A stretch of 18,210 nt of DNA from an uncultured Bacillaceae bacterium (GTDB lineage Bacteria; Bacillota; Bacilli; Bacillales; Caldibacillaceae), in the NCBI GenBank assembly GCA_937951955.1, contig CALGAD010000166.1:1-18210 (forward strand). The letters run 5' to 3'. The notes under the pieces are model-generated. The model saw only the letters and a list, made by a program, of their open reading frames with translations, had not been told where the DNA came from and did no database searches. Positions 1 through 7,658 of the stretch are shown here, one piece after another. Numbering within the stretch: position 1 is the stretch's first letter; each line of letters starts with the position of its first letter. The position numbers were made by a program, and so were the translations under genes.

Positions 1-612
1 GGTCACGAACTCATTTACTGGTTTGCGATACCCTCTTGGATGCCTGCTTTCTACTTTTTCCTTTCCTAATGTGATCATCAAGACGATTTTGTATTGTTCA
101 CTAATGTTTAGAATATCCCTTACTCGTTCCGGATCAAAACCGATCATCGGACATGTATCCCAGCCTTTATCTTTGGCAACGAGCATGAATAACATCGCTG
201 ATAACGAAGCATTGCGAATTGCCTCATCCCTTTGAAACTCAGGCCCTCTCGTTTCATACATGGAGATGATATCATTGACGATATAATCAAACTCTTGCTC
301 TGTGTAGACACCGAGCATTAGTAATCCTTTATTAATGTCAGCCGCTTTTTTATAAGCTTCTTTATCCCCTAACACGATGATTACTGCAGATGCTGTTTCC
401 ACTTTATGCTGGTGATTTGCGGCCACTTTCAATTGTTTCTTAATCTCCGGATCTGTGACCACGATATAATTGGTATGTTGCAAGTTATACGCGGATGGTC
501 CAAATTTTACGAGTTCAAACATCGAGTCGAGCTCTTCTTTCGTTATTTTGTGCTCAGGATGAAAGTTTCTTGCCGATCGTCTTTCTTTGACAAGTTGTTC
601 AAAACGAGTCAT
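1..612 (-). CDS. mhqN: NAD(P)H nitroreductase MhqN-like, 3' end cut by window
   Basis: This is a flavin (FMN)-dependent nitroreductase-family protein, predicted to be a cytosolic NAD(P)H oxidoreductase acting on quinone-like electrophiles. It begins MTRFEQLVKERRSARNF, with the RRS FMN-phosphate-binding signature. It continues with GPSAYNLQHTNY, DEAIRNASLSAM, KGWDTCPMIGFDPE and the C-terminal RPRGYRKPVNEFV, all matching what I recall of Bacillus subtilis MhqN. There are 204 codons to the window edge, and the family is about 206 residues, so only the last few codons and the stop are missing. The ATG at 612 is preceded by AAAGGATG at a usable distance. In B. subtilis mhqN belongs to the MhqR (MarR-type) regulon for methylhydroquinone resistance; the promoter and repeats upstream (709-767) fit that. 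The nearest alternative is another nitroreductase such as YodC, but the C terminus fits MhqN better. Confidence 0.93.
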   Translation of the reverse strand, partial: MTRFEQLVKERRSARNFHPEHKITKEELDSMFELVKFGPSAYNLQHTNYIVVTDPEIKKQLKVAANHQHKVETASAVIIVLGDKEAYKKAADINKGLLMLGVYTEQEFDYIVNDIISMYETRGPEFQRDEAIRNASLSAMLFMLVAKDKGWDTCPMIGFDPERVRDILNISEQYKIVLMITLGKEKVESRHPRGYRKPVNEFVT

Positions 613-708
613 GAAGCAACATCCTTTCGTGTTAGTTAGAATCATTAAAAATGTAATTGCTGAATATCAAAGTTTATGTGTTCACAAAGCCAATAGTTGG
701 CAATATAT

Positions 709-737
709 TATTTCGAATTAGGATATTTCCAATTAGG
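709..737 (-). promoter_or_regulatory. Tandem 14-bp repeat, candidate MhqR-type operator
   Basis: Two copies of a 14-bp unit, CCTAATTSGAAATA on the minus strand (709-722 and 724-737), lie head to tail with a 15-bp period and differ at one base. They sit immediately downstream of the -10 box, over the expected transcription start. The copy at 709-722 contains ATTCGAAATA, which differs at one position from the half-site ATTCGAGATA of the B. subtilis MhqR palindrome as I remember it. The arrangement is direct rather than inverted, which is not the classical MarR-type geometry, so the regulator assignment is inference. Confidence 0.45.
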
Positions 738-738
738 T

Positions 739-767
739 ATATTAGGCTAAAATTCCTATTTTGTCAA
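739..767 (-). promoter_or_regulatory. Sigma-A promoter of mhqN
   Basis: On the minus strand a perfect -35 TTGACA (762-767) is followed by a 17-bp spacer and the -10 TAATAT (739-744). It points at mhqN and would start transcription near 732, inside the tandem repeat at 709-737. A promoter this close to consensus in front of a stress-induced gene implies repression, with the repeats as the obvious candidate operator. Confidence 0.8.
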
Positions 768-796
768 CTAAACATGTCGATCCCGGTATGAAACAA

Positions 797-824
797 TTGA
801 TAATCAATACGGACATGCTATAAA
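797..824 (+). promoter_or_regulatory. Promoter of the 940 ribbon-helix-helix gene
   Basis: TTGATA (797-802), a 16-bp spacer and TATAAA (819-824), with TGC directly before the -10 (an extended -10). It reads away from mhqN and would leave a leader of about 110 nt before the ATG at 940. It is back to back with the mhqN promoter. Confidence 0.55.
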
Positions 825-939
825 ATTATATCTGTTAACAATGCTAATAATATTATAAGAAATCAATTTTTCATGTTTATAGAAATACAGTAATTTAATA
901 AACTACTAATTAAAAAATGGTCACGAGGAGGAAAAGTGC

Positions 940-1128
940 ATGGTGAAGAAACCATTTTCCATTCGGGTTGAGGAAAAAGTAGCCAACCAATTTAAGGCCT
1001 TAACGGCTGTTTTGAATATTGATGGAGCTAAACTACTATCCGAATTAATCGATTTAGGTGTGGAAAGATTGGACAAAGATCAAAAAGCAGCATACGACGC
1101 TTTATTGAAAGTATGGTCAGATAAATAA
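940..1128 (+). CDS. Small ribbon-helix-helix-like protein (62 aa)
   Basis: A 62-residue cytosolic protein of unknown specific role. The N-terminal stretch KKPFSIRVEEKVA looks like the DNA-contacting beta strand of a ribbon-helix-helix (MetJ/Arc/CopG) fold. It is followed by two predicted amphipathic helices around residues 13-25 and 29-45, and a charged tail. Length and layout fit RHH transcription factors or plasmid-type regulators, but no family-defining residue can be named. The ATG at 940 has a strong GAGGAGG ribosome binding site 7-9 bp upstream, and a promoter with extended -10 lies at 797-824. It stands alone: no toxin-like partner gene is next to it, so an antitoxin role is not supported. 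It could regulate itself or the divergent mhqN, but nothing in the sequence proves this. Confidence 0.75.
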   Translation: MVKKPFSIRVEEKVANQFKALTAVLNIDGAKLLSELIDLGVERLDKDQKAAYDALLKVWSDK

Positions 1129-1139
1129 TAAGTTATATA

Positions 1140-1171
1140 AATGCTTCCGTTCTCGTACGGTCATTATTTTT
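1140..1171 (+). terminator. Probable terminator of the 940 gene
   Basis: An imperfect stem (AATG..CCGT paired with ACGG.CATT, six-base loop TCTCGT) about 12 bp after the stop codon is followed by a T-rich stretch (ATTATTTTTG). The stem is short and bulged, so this is a weak intrinsic terminator at best. Confidence 0.45.
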
Positions 1172-1238
1172 GTATTCCGTCCATACTGATGGGTACTCTG
1201 GCAACATGCCCTATACAGTTTTTCGAGTAAGTGAAGCC

Positions 1239-1438
1239 TTAATCACGAATAACTACTTTAAATTTCTTCTCCACCGGTAAAGTGATAAAGCCTGACATCA
1301 TCATTCCAATACCGGTGATTTTTTTAAAATGACATTGCCGAAGATTCCTAGCTCATCGACGGTTGTCGCTAAAATCACGGCACCGATTAGTGTGACGAAT
1401 AGACTAAAAGTAAAGCGAATGATTGCCAATTTAACCAT
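1239..1438 (-). pseudogene. Small two-helix membrane protein, frameshifted at a homopolymer
   Basis: From an ATG at 1438 the minus strand encodes MVKLAIIRFTFSLFVTLIGA, a hydrophobic helix. It continues through VDELGIFGNVILKK and then hits a run of seven A (1319-1325 on plus), after which the frame closes at once. Adding one base to that run restores ITGIGMMMSGFITLPVEKKF and a stop at 1239, giving a coherent 66-residue protein with two membrane segments. So the gene is either broken by a one-base deletion, slippage-controlled, or affected by a sequencing error. There is no well-spaced ribosome binding site for the ATG. The same frame stays open upstream to 1534 with protein-like composition but no start codon, so the 5' end may also be decayed. 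I do not recognise the family. Confidence 0.55.
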
Positions 1439-1656
1439 CCTTTTTTCTTTAAATCCCTTTGTTAAAGTGAAATCAATCCCATAATAACAGATCGATTCCT
1501 GCGCTTCGTGATTTTTTAGGTATGATATCTTTTTTTACTTATGATTAAGTTTACTTTTTTACTACATTACTCTGCCCGCTCATTGATTCCGGGTTACCTA
1601 AAAGTTTACTGAGCGGTATTAAATTCTTTGTTTCTTATTATTTTATTCATTCATTT

Positions 1657-2223
1657 CTATTCTTTAATATCCTGCCATTTTCTTTGCACTGCTATCAGTT
1701 TTCCGTCTCTAAAAGATAGTTTGTAAATATCGGGCATGGAAAGGGTTCTCCAAAAATCAAATCCATATTTTTTATCGAAATAGTTCATGATCAAGACCAT
1801 GATATTCCCGTGAGTACCGATAACGACATTTTCTCCCTGATGATGATCTAAAACTTGTAAAGTAGCAGCGACGCCCCGCCTTTGGGCGACGAGATTGGAT
1901 TCACCGCCAGGCCAGGAATAGGTAAAATCTTGCCATACTTTCGTAATTGCCATCTCAAAATCTGCAACCGGTTTTTCCGCCAGTTTCCGTTCTTTAAAAC
2001 CCTCAATAATTTGAACTTCCCTATTTAAATAGTTGGCTATTCCGTCAACAGTCTGGATAGCCCGTTTATAAGGACTCGAATAAACGACATCGATTCCTTC
2101 GCTTTTGAGAAGCTCCGTCACGATTTTTGCATCTGCGATTCCCTTATTAGACAAAGGTCTCCCCATCTCATCAGGTGTATACGTCGAATGAGCATGACGA
2201 ACGAAATATACATTAGTCGGCAA
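1657..2223 (-). CDS. Histidine phosphatase (phosphoglycerate mutase-like) family protein
   Basis: Cytosolic phosphohydrolase of the histidine-phosphatase (PGAM) superfamily, using a phospho-histidine intermediate. With the TTG start it is 188 residues. The VRHAH motif (catalytic His10) is near the N terminus, followed by SSPYKRAIQT (Arg54), an acidic residue in FKERKL, PGGES, and GTHGNIM with the second catalytic His138. The substrate cannot be read from sequence; PhoE/CobC-type broad phosphatases are the usual comparison. The TTG at 2223 is preferred because AAAAGGAG (2233-2240) lies 9 bp upstream and the family normally starts a few residues before RHG/RHA. The upstream in-frame ATG (2271) has no ribosome binding site, would add 16 residues encoding the Shine-Dalgarno itself, and would lie upstream of the predicted transcription start. 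The gene is monocistronic, with no clear terminator. Confidence 0.85.
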   Translation of the reverse strand: MPTNVYFVRHAHSTYTPDEMGRPLSNKGIADAKIVTELLKSEGIDVVYSSPYKRAIQTVDGIANYLNREVQIIEGFKERKLAEKPVADFEMAITKVWQDFTYSWPGGESNLVAQRRGVAATLQVLDHHQGENVVIGTHGNIMVLIMNYFDKKYGFDFWRTLSMPDIYKLSFRDGKLIAVQRKWQDIKE

Positions 2224-2256
2224 ACCGATCAACTCCTTTTTAAATAGCAGTCCTTC

Positions 2257-2285
2257 ATTCTCTAGTTTCATCGCTATATAGTCAA
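2257..2285 (-). promoter_or_regulatory. Candidate promoter of the histidine phosphatase gene
   Basis: TTGACT (2280-2285), a 17-bp spacer and GAGAAT (2257-2262) on the minus strand. Transcription would begin near 2250, downstream of the ATG at 2271. This supports translation from the TTG at 2223. The -10 matches consensus at four of six positions. Confidence 0.4.
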
Positions 2286-2771
2286 TACGAAAGAAATAAT
2301 CTTTCTACTTCCTGCGATCACCATTTCACGGATATACCCTCATTTTAACTGAAATCGCTCTTTTTACCAGTCACCCTTAAGGAGCAAATGTTAGCAGCTT
2401 ACTTGTTTCCTTATTTGCCATTGATTTTTTCATAGACGTTCTTATGGAATCCTAGCATGCCCCGCAATGTTTCGTTTTGAATCTTCTAACCCTTCCCTAC
2501 CAGCAATCCCCCTCTATTTTTTCTATGTGCTTGATTCCAGATATCCACCGAGGGATCTTTCTCTTAAATGATGCAGCCTTTGTATTCGATTCATTGTTAA
2601 AAATTGCTTTTGTCACCCTACTTTCGTTGCACATCCAATTCTACCTTCTAAAGAATTGTCGAATATTTAAGGAAAATTAGTTCCCTGGTTATATATTGTA
2701 GATTCAACACTATTAGTACAATTAAAAGCGATTATGAGATTTTAAAGATAGATTAGTAGGGAGGGATTTTT
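2286..2771. other. Intergenic region, no supported gene
   Basis: About 490 bp between divergent genes. One 67-codon open frame on the plus strand (2477-2680) lacks a ribosome binding site and known motifs. Short minus-strand frames likewise lack start signals. The last part, 2690-2770, is AT-rich and must hold the promoter of the large secreted enzyme, but no -35/-10 pair with good spacing stands out. Confidence 0.5.
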
Positions 2772-5700
2772 CTGAAGCGATATTGGAAAAGTATTTTTTT
2801 AATAGGAGTCCTCGCTTTATCTACTTTCACTCCCGTCGGACAGGCCCGGGAAATCATTATGGATGACACTCCCTCAGCTTCATCAAACAAGTCGGAACCG
2901 ATTATTACGGTTGGACCCGGCGGGAAAACGATTGTATCTCATGAGGAAACAACGAAAATTGGCCCGGGAATGGAATTAACCGTTTTTGAACGTTTTGATC
3001 CCCGCGGGTGGTTGAACGGCGAAGTTTTGACGATTGATTTAGGAAATCATGCGGTTACAACGGATTTATTGTTTCCGGGTGTAATTACAGATGCCAAACC
3101 CGTTTCAGAATTGACTAAATTGAACGGGGCAGTTGCTGGAGTAAACGGTGACTTTTTTGACATTAATAATACGAAAGCTCCATCAGGAGTTATGATTCAA
3201 AACGGGAACTTATTAAAAGGTCCTCAAGGTGCACATACCCTGGCTGCTGGTGTGGATGAACATGGCCTCGGGAAAATTACAAATATATTTTTAGAAGGAA
3301 CCGTTCATTTACCTTCAGGCAGTGTGGAACTGGCAGCTTTGAATCAATCCAGTATTCCGGTGGACGGAATCGGTTTGTATACATCGGTCTGGGGGGAAGC
3401 GCAGCGCCCGAATACCGGTTCAACCTATGAGGTTACCGTTCGTAATGGTGTTGTCGAATCTACCTCCGAACAAGTTGGTAGCGGGAAGATATCAGAAGAT
3501 TGTTTTATCCTTGTTGGCAGGGAAGCTGGAGCCGAACAATTGAGAGAGCTTTCAGTCGGTGATGAAGTCAGCATTTCCTATGCACCAAAAGTAGACGGAG
3601 ATTTTCTCATGAATTTTGCCATCGGGGGGAATATACAGATAGTCAAAGATGGCAAAGTGCCAGCTGATTTGGATGACACGGTCACCGCTCCAAGAAGTGC
3701 AGTCGGTTTTTCAAAAGATGGACAGACGATGATCTTAGCCGTTGTCGATGGCCGACAAATTGATAGCCGTGGCATGACGATGAAAGAAATAGGAGAGTTC
3801 ATGGCAGAATTCGGAGCTCACCAGGCTTTGAATATAGATGGTGGTGGATCATCGACCATGGTAGCCCGAATGCCAGGGGATCATGATGTAAAGGTCGTCA
3901 ACAATCCATCCGACGGCCATGAACGTCCAGTCCCTAATGGAATCGGGGTTTTTGTAGCTGAAGGTAGCGGTGTATTAAAAAACTTCGCCGTAGAAACAGT
4001 GATCGAGAAAGAATATCGTTCCCGCATTTTTCCGGGTCTGTCAAGAAGTTTCATTGGAAAAGGGTATGATGAGAACTTTTCACCAGTAGAAGTCGATAAC
4101 ATCAAGTGGAAAGCGATCCCCGCTAATGTCGGTACTTTCGATCGAGATGGCGTATTTTATGCGGAAAAATCTGGAAAGGCCGAAGCCCAGGCGCAATTCC
4201 GATCGGCGAAAGGATCCATGGACATTACTGTACTTGGTTCATTGGAGCGGTTGGAAGCAATGCCATCCTCTCTTAGCCTGGAAATGGGAAGGACAGTCCA
4301 GTTTTCTGTTTACGGTTTCGATAAAAATGGATTTCAAGCACCTATTGAACCACGGGATATAAAATTGGAATATGATGAAACAGTTATTACTATAGAACAA
4401 AATGAAAATGGTAGTTTCACGGTGACACCAAAGAAAGATGGCGGTGCGACAAATATTCAAATCTCTGTTTTAGATAAAGTTTTACAACTCCCGGTAACTG
4501 TAGGTCTTTCAACCGTCAGAGTATCGGATTTTGAATCACTGGCAGGTTGGGAAGCCGCAAAATTTCCCGACCCGGTAGCAGCATCTATCGAACTCGCAGA
4601 AGGTAGAAACGGAAACGGCATTCGATTAAACTACGATTTCGCGACCACAACCGCTACTCGAGCAGCCTATTTACAGGCCTCACCATTACTGGAGTTACCA
4701 GGTAATGTCCAGCATATTGGACTGTGGGTGCATGGCGATGGCCAGGGGGCCTGGTTGCGGATGGTTATTGAGGATGCTTCAGGAACGCGCTACACGCTTA
4801 ACCTGGCTGATTCGATAAACTGGACGGGATGGAAGTATGTTGAAACGACCTTGCCGGAAGGAATACAATATCCCGTAAAATTATGGCGTATTTATCCTGT
4901 AGAAACGGACCCGGCAAGACAATATAGCGGGTCGGTCATATTTGATGATCTATCTGTAAAAATCCCACCTCCCATAGATAAAGTAGACAATGAAATCTTC
5001 ATACAAGACCCGATTATATTGCAAAATGAAAGCCTTGGTAAAGACCGCTGGAAGTTTGCTGTCTTGAACGATACTCAATTCGTAGCTGCAGCTCCTGACA
5101 GCCATGAAGCACAGATGGCCCGAAAAGCATTGCGGGAAATTGTTGCTCAAAAACCGGAATTTCTAATCATTAACGGAGATTTTGTCGATACAGCCTGGAA
5201 AGAGGACTTCGAATTTGCCAAACAAATGTTGGATGAAGAAGTCGGTGACGCCTTCCCTATTTATTATACCCCTGGTAACCATGAAATCATGGGTAGTGGT
5301 TCATTGGATAACTTCTTAGCGGTTTTCGGTGCGAATCGCTACACCTTTGATCATCGCGGGACACGTTTTATTTTACTCGATTCATCGACGGGAACTTTCC
5401 GCACGAGTGATTTTGAACAATTAATAGAATTAAAGGAAGCGCTGGAAGATGCAGCAACAAACCCGAAGATTAACAATGTTGTCGTGCTCGGTCATCACCC
5501 AACCCGCGATCCATTACCGACAAAAAACAGTCAGCTATCCGACCGTAAAGAAGCAGAATTAATCGAAAAATGGCTGACGAGATTCCGGGAAACTTCTAAA
5601 GGAAAAGGCGCTATTTACATAAGCGGCCATGCCCATACTGTCCATCTAGAACGGGTTGAAGGGGTTCCGTATATGGTAACCGGGTCCGCCGGAAAAAGCC

Positions 5701-6164
5701 CGTATGGCGCACCAGCAAACGGAGGGTTTTATGCCTGGACAATGTTCGGTATTGATCCCACGGCAAAACGGGAGAAACTGTTTGGCCCTGAACATGCCGC
5801 TGATTTGGATAGAAAGGATAGTGAATGGATTAAAGCGGAAGTACGTCCGATCCTGGAAAGTATCACCATTAACGCACCTTCATCCATGACTGTTGGGGAA
5901 ACGGTAACGATATCAGCAGACGGCCATCAAGCTGGAAATTTAACATTCCCTCTTCGCTATCCAGCATCGGTTACCTGGGAAGGTAGTAAAAATGTATTTG
6001 TAGGGACTGGAAAAGCACTGGAACGAGCAAAAGATTCGGGGAAATATAATGCAACATTTGATCCGAAATTTGGCGAACTCACAGCATTAAAAAGTGGTTC
6101 CATCGAGTTGAAAGTGATTTCGAATGAAGTAGAATCAGTGATCGCGATCGATATTGTCAATTAG
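2772..6164 (+). CDS. Secreted phosphodiester glycosidase / calcineurin-like phosphoesterase fusion, CTG start
   Basis: A 1130-residue exported enzyme. A signal peptide (KRYWK, then a hydrophobic core, probable cleavage after VGQA at residue 25) is in frame only if translation begins at CTG 2772. That codon has GGGAGGG at ideal spacing and is preceded by an in-frame stop at 2757. Domain order: NAGPA-type phosphodiester glycosidase (about 85-395; NGDFF at 125-129, DGGGSST at 356-362, NGIGVF at 389-394); Ig-like segments (400-583); a jelly-roll, carbohydrate-binding-like module (584-731); a calcineurin-like metallophosphoesterase (about 755-985; DTQ 767-769, GDFVD 802-806, GNHE 835-838, GHH 907-909, GHAH 952-955); and a C-terminal Ig-like domain. 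Motif I has Gln where His is usual. No LPXTG or SLH anchor is seen. It is expected to attack sugar-phosphate diesters and release phosphate outside the cell, perhaps teichoic-acid-like polymers; the substrate is inference. Confidence 0.88.
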   Translation: MKRYWKSIFLIGVLALSTFTPVGQAREIIMDDTPSASSNKSEPIITVGPGGKTIVSHEETTKIGPGMELTVFERFDPRGWLNGEVLTIDLGNHAVTTDLLFPGVITDAKPVSELTKLNGAVAGVNGDFFDINNTKAPSGVMIQNGNLLKGPQGAHTLAAGVDEHGLGKITNIFLEGTVHLPSGSVELAALNQSSIPVDGIGLYTSVWGEAQRPNTGSTYEVTVRNGVVESTSEQVGSGKISEDCFILVGREAGAEQLRELSVGDEVSISYAPKVDGDFLMNFAIGGNIQIVKDGKVPADLDDTVTAPRSAVGFSKDGQTMILAVVDGRQIDSRGMTMKEIGEFMAEFGAHQALNIDGGGSSTMVARMPGDHDVKVVNNPSDGHERPVPNGIGVFVAEGSGVLKNFAVETVIEKEYRSRIFPGLSRSFIGKGYDENFSPVEVDNIKWKAIPANVGTFDRDGVFYAEKSGKAEAQAQFRSAKGSMDITVLGSLERLEAMPSSLSLEMGRTVQFSVYGFDKNGFQAPIEPRDIKLEYDETVITIEQNENGSFTVTPKKDGGATNIQISVLDKVLQLPVTVGLSTVRVSDFESLAGWEAAKFPDPVAASIELAEGRNGNGIRLNYDFATTTATRAAYLQASPLLELPGNVQHIGLWVHGDGQGAWLRMVIEDASGTRYTLNLADSINWTGWKYVETTLPEGIQYPVKLWRIYPVETDPARQYSGSVIFDDLSVKIPPPIDKVDNEIFIQDPIILQNESLGKDRWKFAVLNDTQFVAAAPDSHEAQMARKALREIVAQKPEFLIINGDFVDTAWKEDFEFAKQMLDEEVGDAFPIYYTPGNHEIMGSGSLDNFLAVFGANRYTFDHRGTRFILLDSSTGTFRTSDFEQLIELKEALEDAATNPKINNVVVLGHHPTRDPLPTKNSQLSDRKEAELIEKWLTRFRETSKGKGAIYISGHAHTVHLERVEGVPYMVTGSAGKSPYGAPANGGFYAWTMFGIDPTAKREKLFGPEHAADLDRKDSEWIKAEVRPILESITINAPSSMTVGETVTISADGHQAGNLTFPLRYPASVTWEGSKNVFVGTGKALERAKDSGKYNATFDPKFGELTALKSGSIELKVISNEVESVIAIDIVN

Positions 6165-6207
6165 TCTTAAAGTTTAAGATCCATAATCAGTGATCACGCG
6201 ATTCATC

Positions 6208-6249
6208 AAAAAAAGGCGTGAACGAAATGCACTTCTGTTCACGCCTTTT
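6208..6249. terminator. Bidirectional terminator between the secreted enzyme and glmM
   Basis: A 13-bp perfect stem, AAAAGGCGTGAAC (6211-6223) paired with GTTCACGCCTTTT (6237-6249), with a 13-nt loop. The plus strand ends in TTTT and the minus strand in seven T (A-run 6208-6214). It closes both convergent genes, most strongly glmM on the minus strand. Confidence 0.92.
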
Positions 6250-6258
6250 GCATACGAA

Positions 6259-7608
6259 TTATTCAATTCCCATTTCTCTTTCCACAACTTCGGCAATCCG
6301 TGATACATACGCCTCACAAGCTTCATCCGTCGGAGCTTCTGCCATAATCCGGACGAGAGGTTCTGTACCGGATGGACGGACAAGGATGCGGCCATTACCA
6401 TCCATTTCCCGCTCAACTTCTTCAATAACTTCCTTCACCTTCTCATTTTCCATGACCCGGTGTTTATCTTCCACGCGTACATTGACTAATTTTTGTGGAT
6501 ATTTTTCCACTTCTTTAGCAAGTTCTGATAACGGCTTTTTCGTTTGTTTCATGACATTGACAAGCTGTAGTGCTGTGAGCATACCGTCACCTGTTGTATT
6601 GTAATCAAGGAAAATTATATGACCCGATTGCTCACCACCGAGGTTATAGCCGTTTTTCTTCATTTCTTCTACAACATAACGGTCGCCAACTTGAGTGGCA
6701 ATGCTTTGTAATCCCTCCCGCTCCAGGGCCTTATAAAATCCGAGATTACTCATAACCGTTGAAACAATCGTTTGATGTTTGAGGCGGCCTTGCTGGTTCA
6801 AAAATTTACCGCAAATATACAAGATCTGGTCACCGTCTACAATCTCACCGTTTTCATCAACGGCAATTAAACGATCTCCGTCTCCATCAAATGCAAGTCC
6901 AATATCCGCTCCCTTTTCCACAACAAATTGTGCCAGAGCTTCCGGATGGGTAGAACCTACACCATCGTTAATATTTAATCCGTTCGGTGAAGCGCCTATC
7001 GTTGAAAGATCTGCTTCTAAATCAGCGAATAAGTAAGTAGCTAAGGAAGAGGTGGCACCATTGGCACAGTCAAGAGCAATATGTAAGCCAGAGAAGTCCT
7101 CATCCACTGTTTGCTTTAAGTATTGGATGTATTTTTGCCCGCCTTCCAGGTAATCGTTCAATACTCCGAGATCGCCGCCAATAGGTCGCGGCAAAGTATC
7201 TTCTTCCATATCTAAAAGTTTCTCGATTTCTTCCTCCTGTGCATCGGATAATTTATAACCATCAGATCCGAAAAACTTAATTCCGTTATCTTGCACGGGA
7301 TTATGGGAAGCGGAAATCATGATTCCGGCATCTGCTCCCATCGCTTTTGTTAAATAAGCTACACCCGGTGTGGAAATCACACCGAGGCGCATCACTTCTG
7401 CTCCAATAGAAAGTAATCCAGCCGTTAATGCGGCTTCCAGCATGATACCGGATATTCTTGTATCCCGTCCGATCAGGACCTTTGGCTTCCCCTCGCTATG
7501 CTGTGTGAGTACATAGCCGCCACAGCGTCCTAATTTAAACGCTAATTCTGGCGTCAACTCACTATTGGCTACTCCTCTAACACCATCCGTACCAAAATAC
7601 TTACCCAT
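6259..7608 (-). CDS. glmM: Phosphoglucosamine mutase GlmM
   Basis: Cytosolic enzyme converting glucosamine-6-phosphate to glucosamine-1-phosphate, the step before UDP-GlcNAc and hence peptidoglycan and teichoic acid synthesis. The 449 residues equal the usual GlmM length. It starts MGKYFGTDGVRGVAN. It carries the phospho-serine loop ISASHNP with Ser101, the metal loop DGDGDR (241-246), and the C-terminal phosphate-binding RPSGTEP (411-417). The ATG at 7608 has AAAGGAG about 9 bp upstream. It is the third gene of cdaA-cdaR-glmM, 50 bp after cdaR with no terminator between. In B. subtilis CdaA, CdaR and GlmM form a complex in which GlmM restrains the cyclase. glmS, which follows in B. subtilis, is not here; a strong terminator closes the unit. 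Confidence 0.98.
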   Translation of the reverse strand: MGKYFGTDGVRGVANSELTPELAFKLGRCGGYVLTQHSEGKPKVLIGRDTRISGIMLEAALTAGLLSIGAEVMRLGVISTPGVAYLTKAMGADAGIMISASHNPVQDNGIKFFGSDGYKLSDAQEEEIEKLLDMEEDTLPRPIGGDLGVLNDYLEGGQKYIQYLKQTVDEDFSGLHIALDCANGATSSLATYLFADLEADLSTIGASPNGLNINDGVGSTHPEALAQFVVEKGADIGLAFDGDGDRLIAVDENGEIVDGDQILYICGKFLNQQGRLKHQTIVSTVMSNLGFYKALEREGLQSIATQVGDRYVVEEMKKNGYNLGGEQSGHIIFLDYNTTGDGMLTALQLVNVMKQTKKPLSELAKEVEKYPQKLVNVRVEDKHRVMENEKVKEVIEEVEREMDGNGRILVRPSGTEPLVRIMAEAPTDEACEAYVSRIAEVVEREMGIE

Positions 7609-7658
7609 GTTTATTCTCTCCTTTTCTTACCGACAATATTTCATTAAGAAAGTGATAC

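Noticed and set aside
1576..1616. Inverted repeat CCGCTCA/TGAGCGG
   Set aside because: A 27-nt loop and no T-run on either strand; not a convincing terminator for the histidine phosphatase gene.
2477..2680. 67-codon plus-strand open frame
   Set aside because: No ribosome binding site, no family motif and no promoter; the composition fits AT-rich intergenic DNA.
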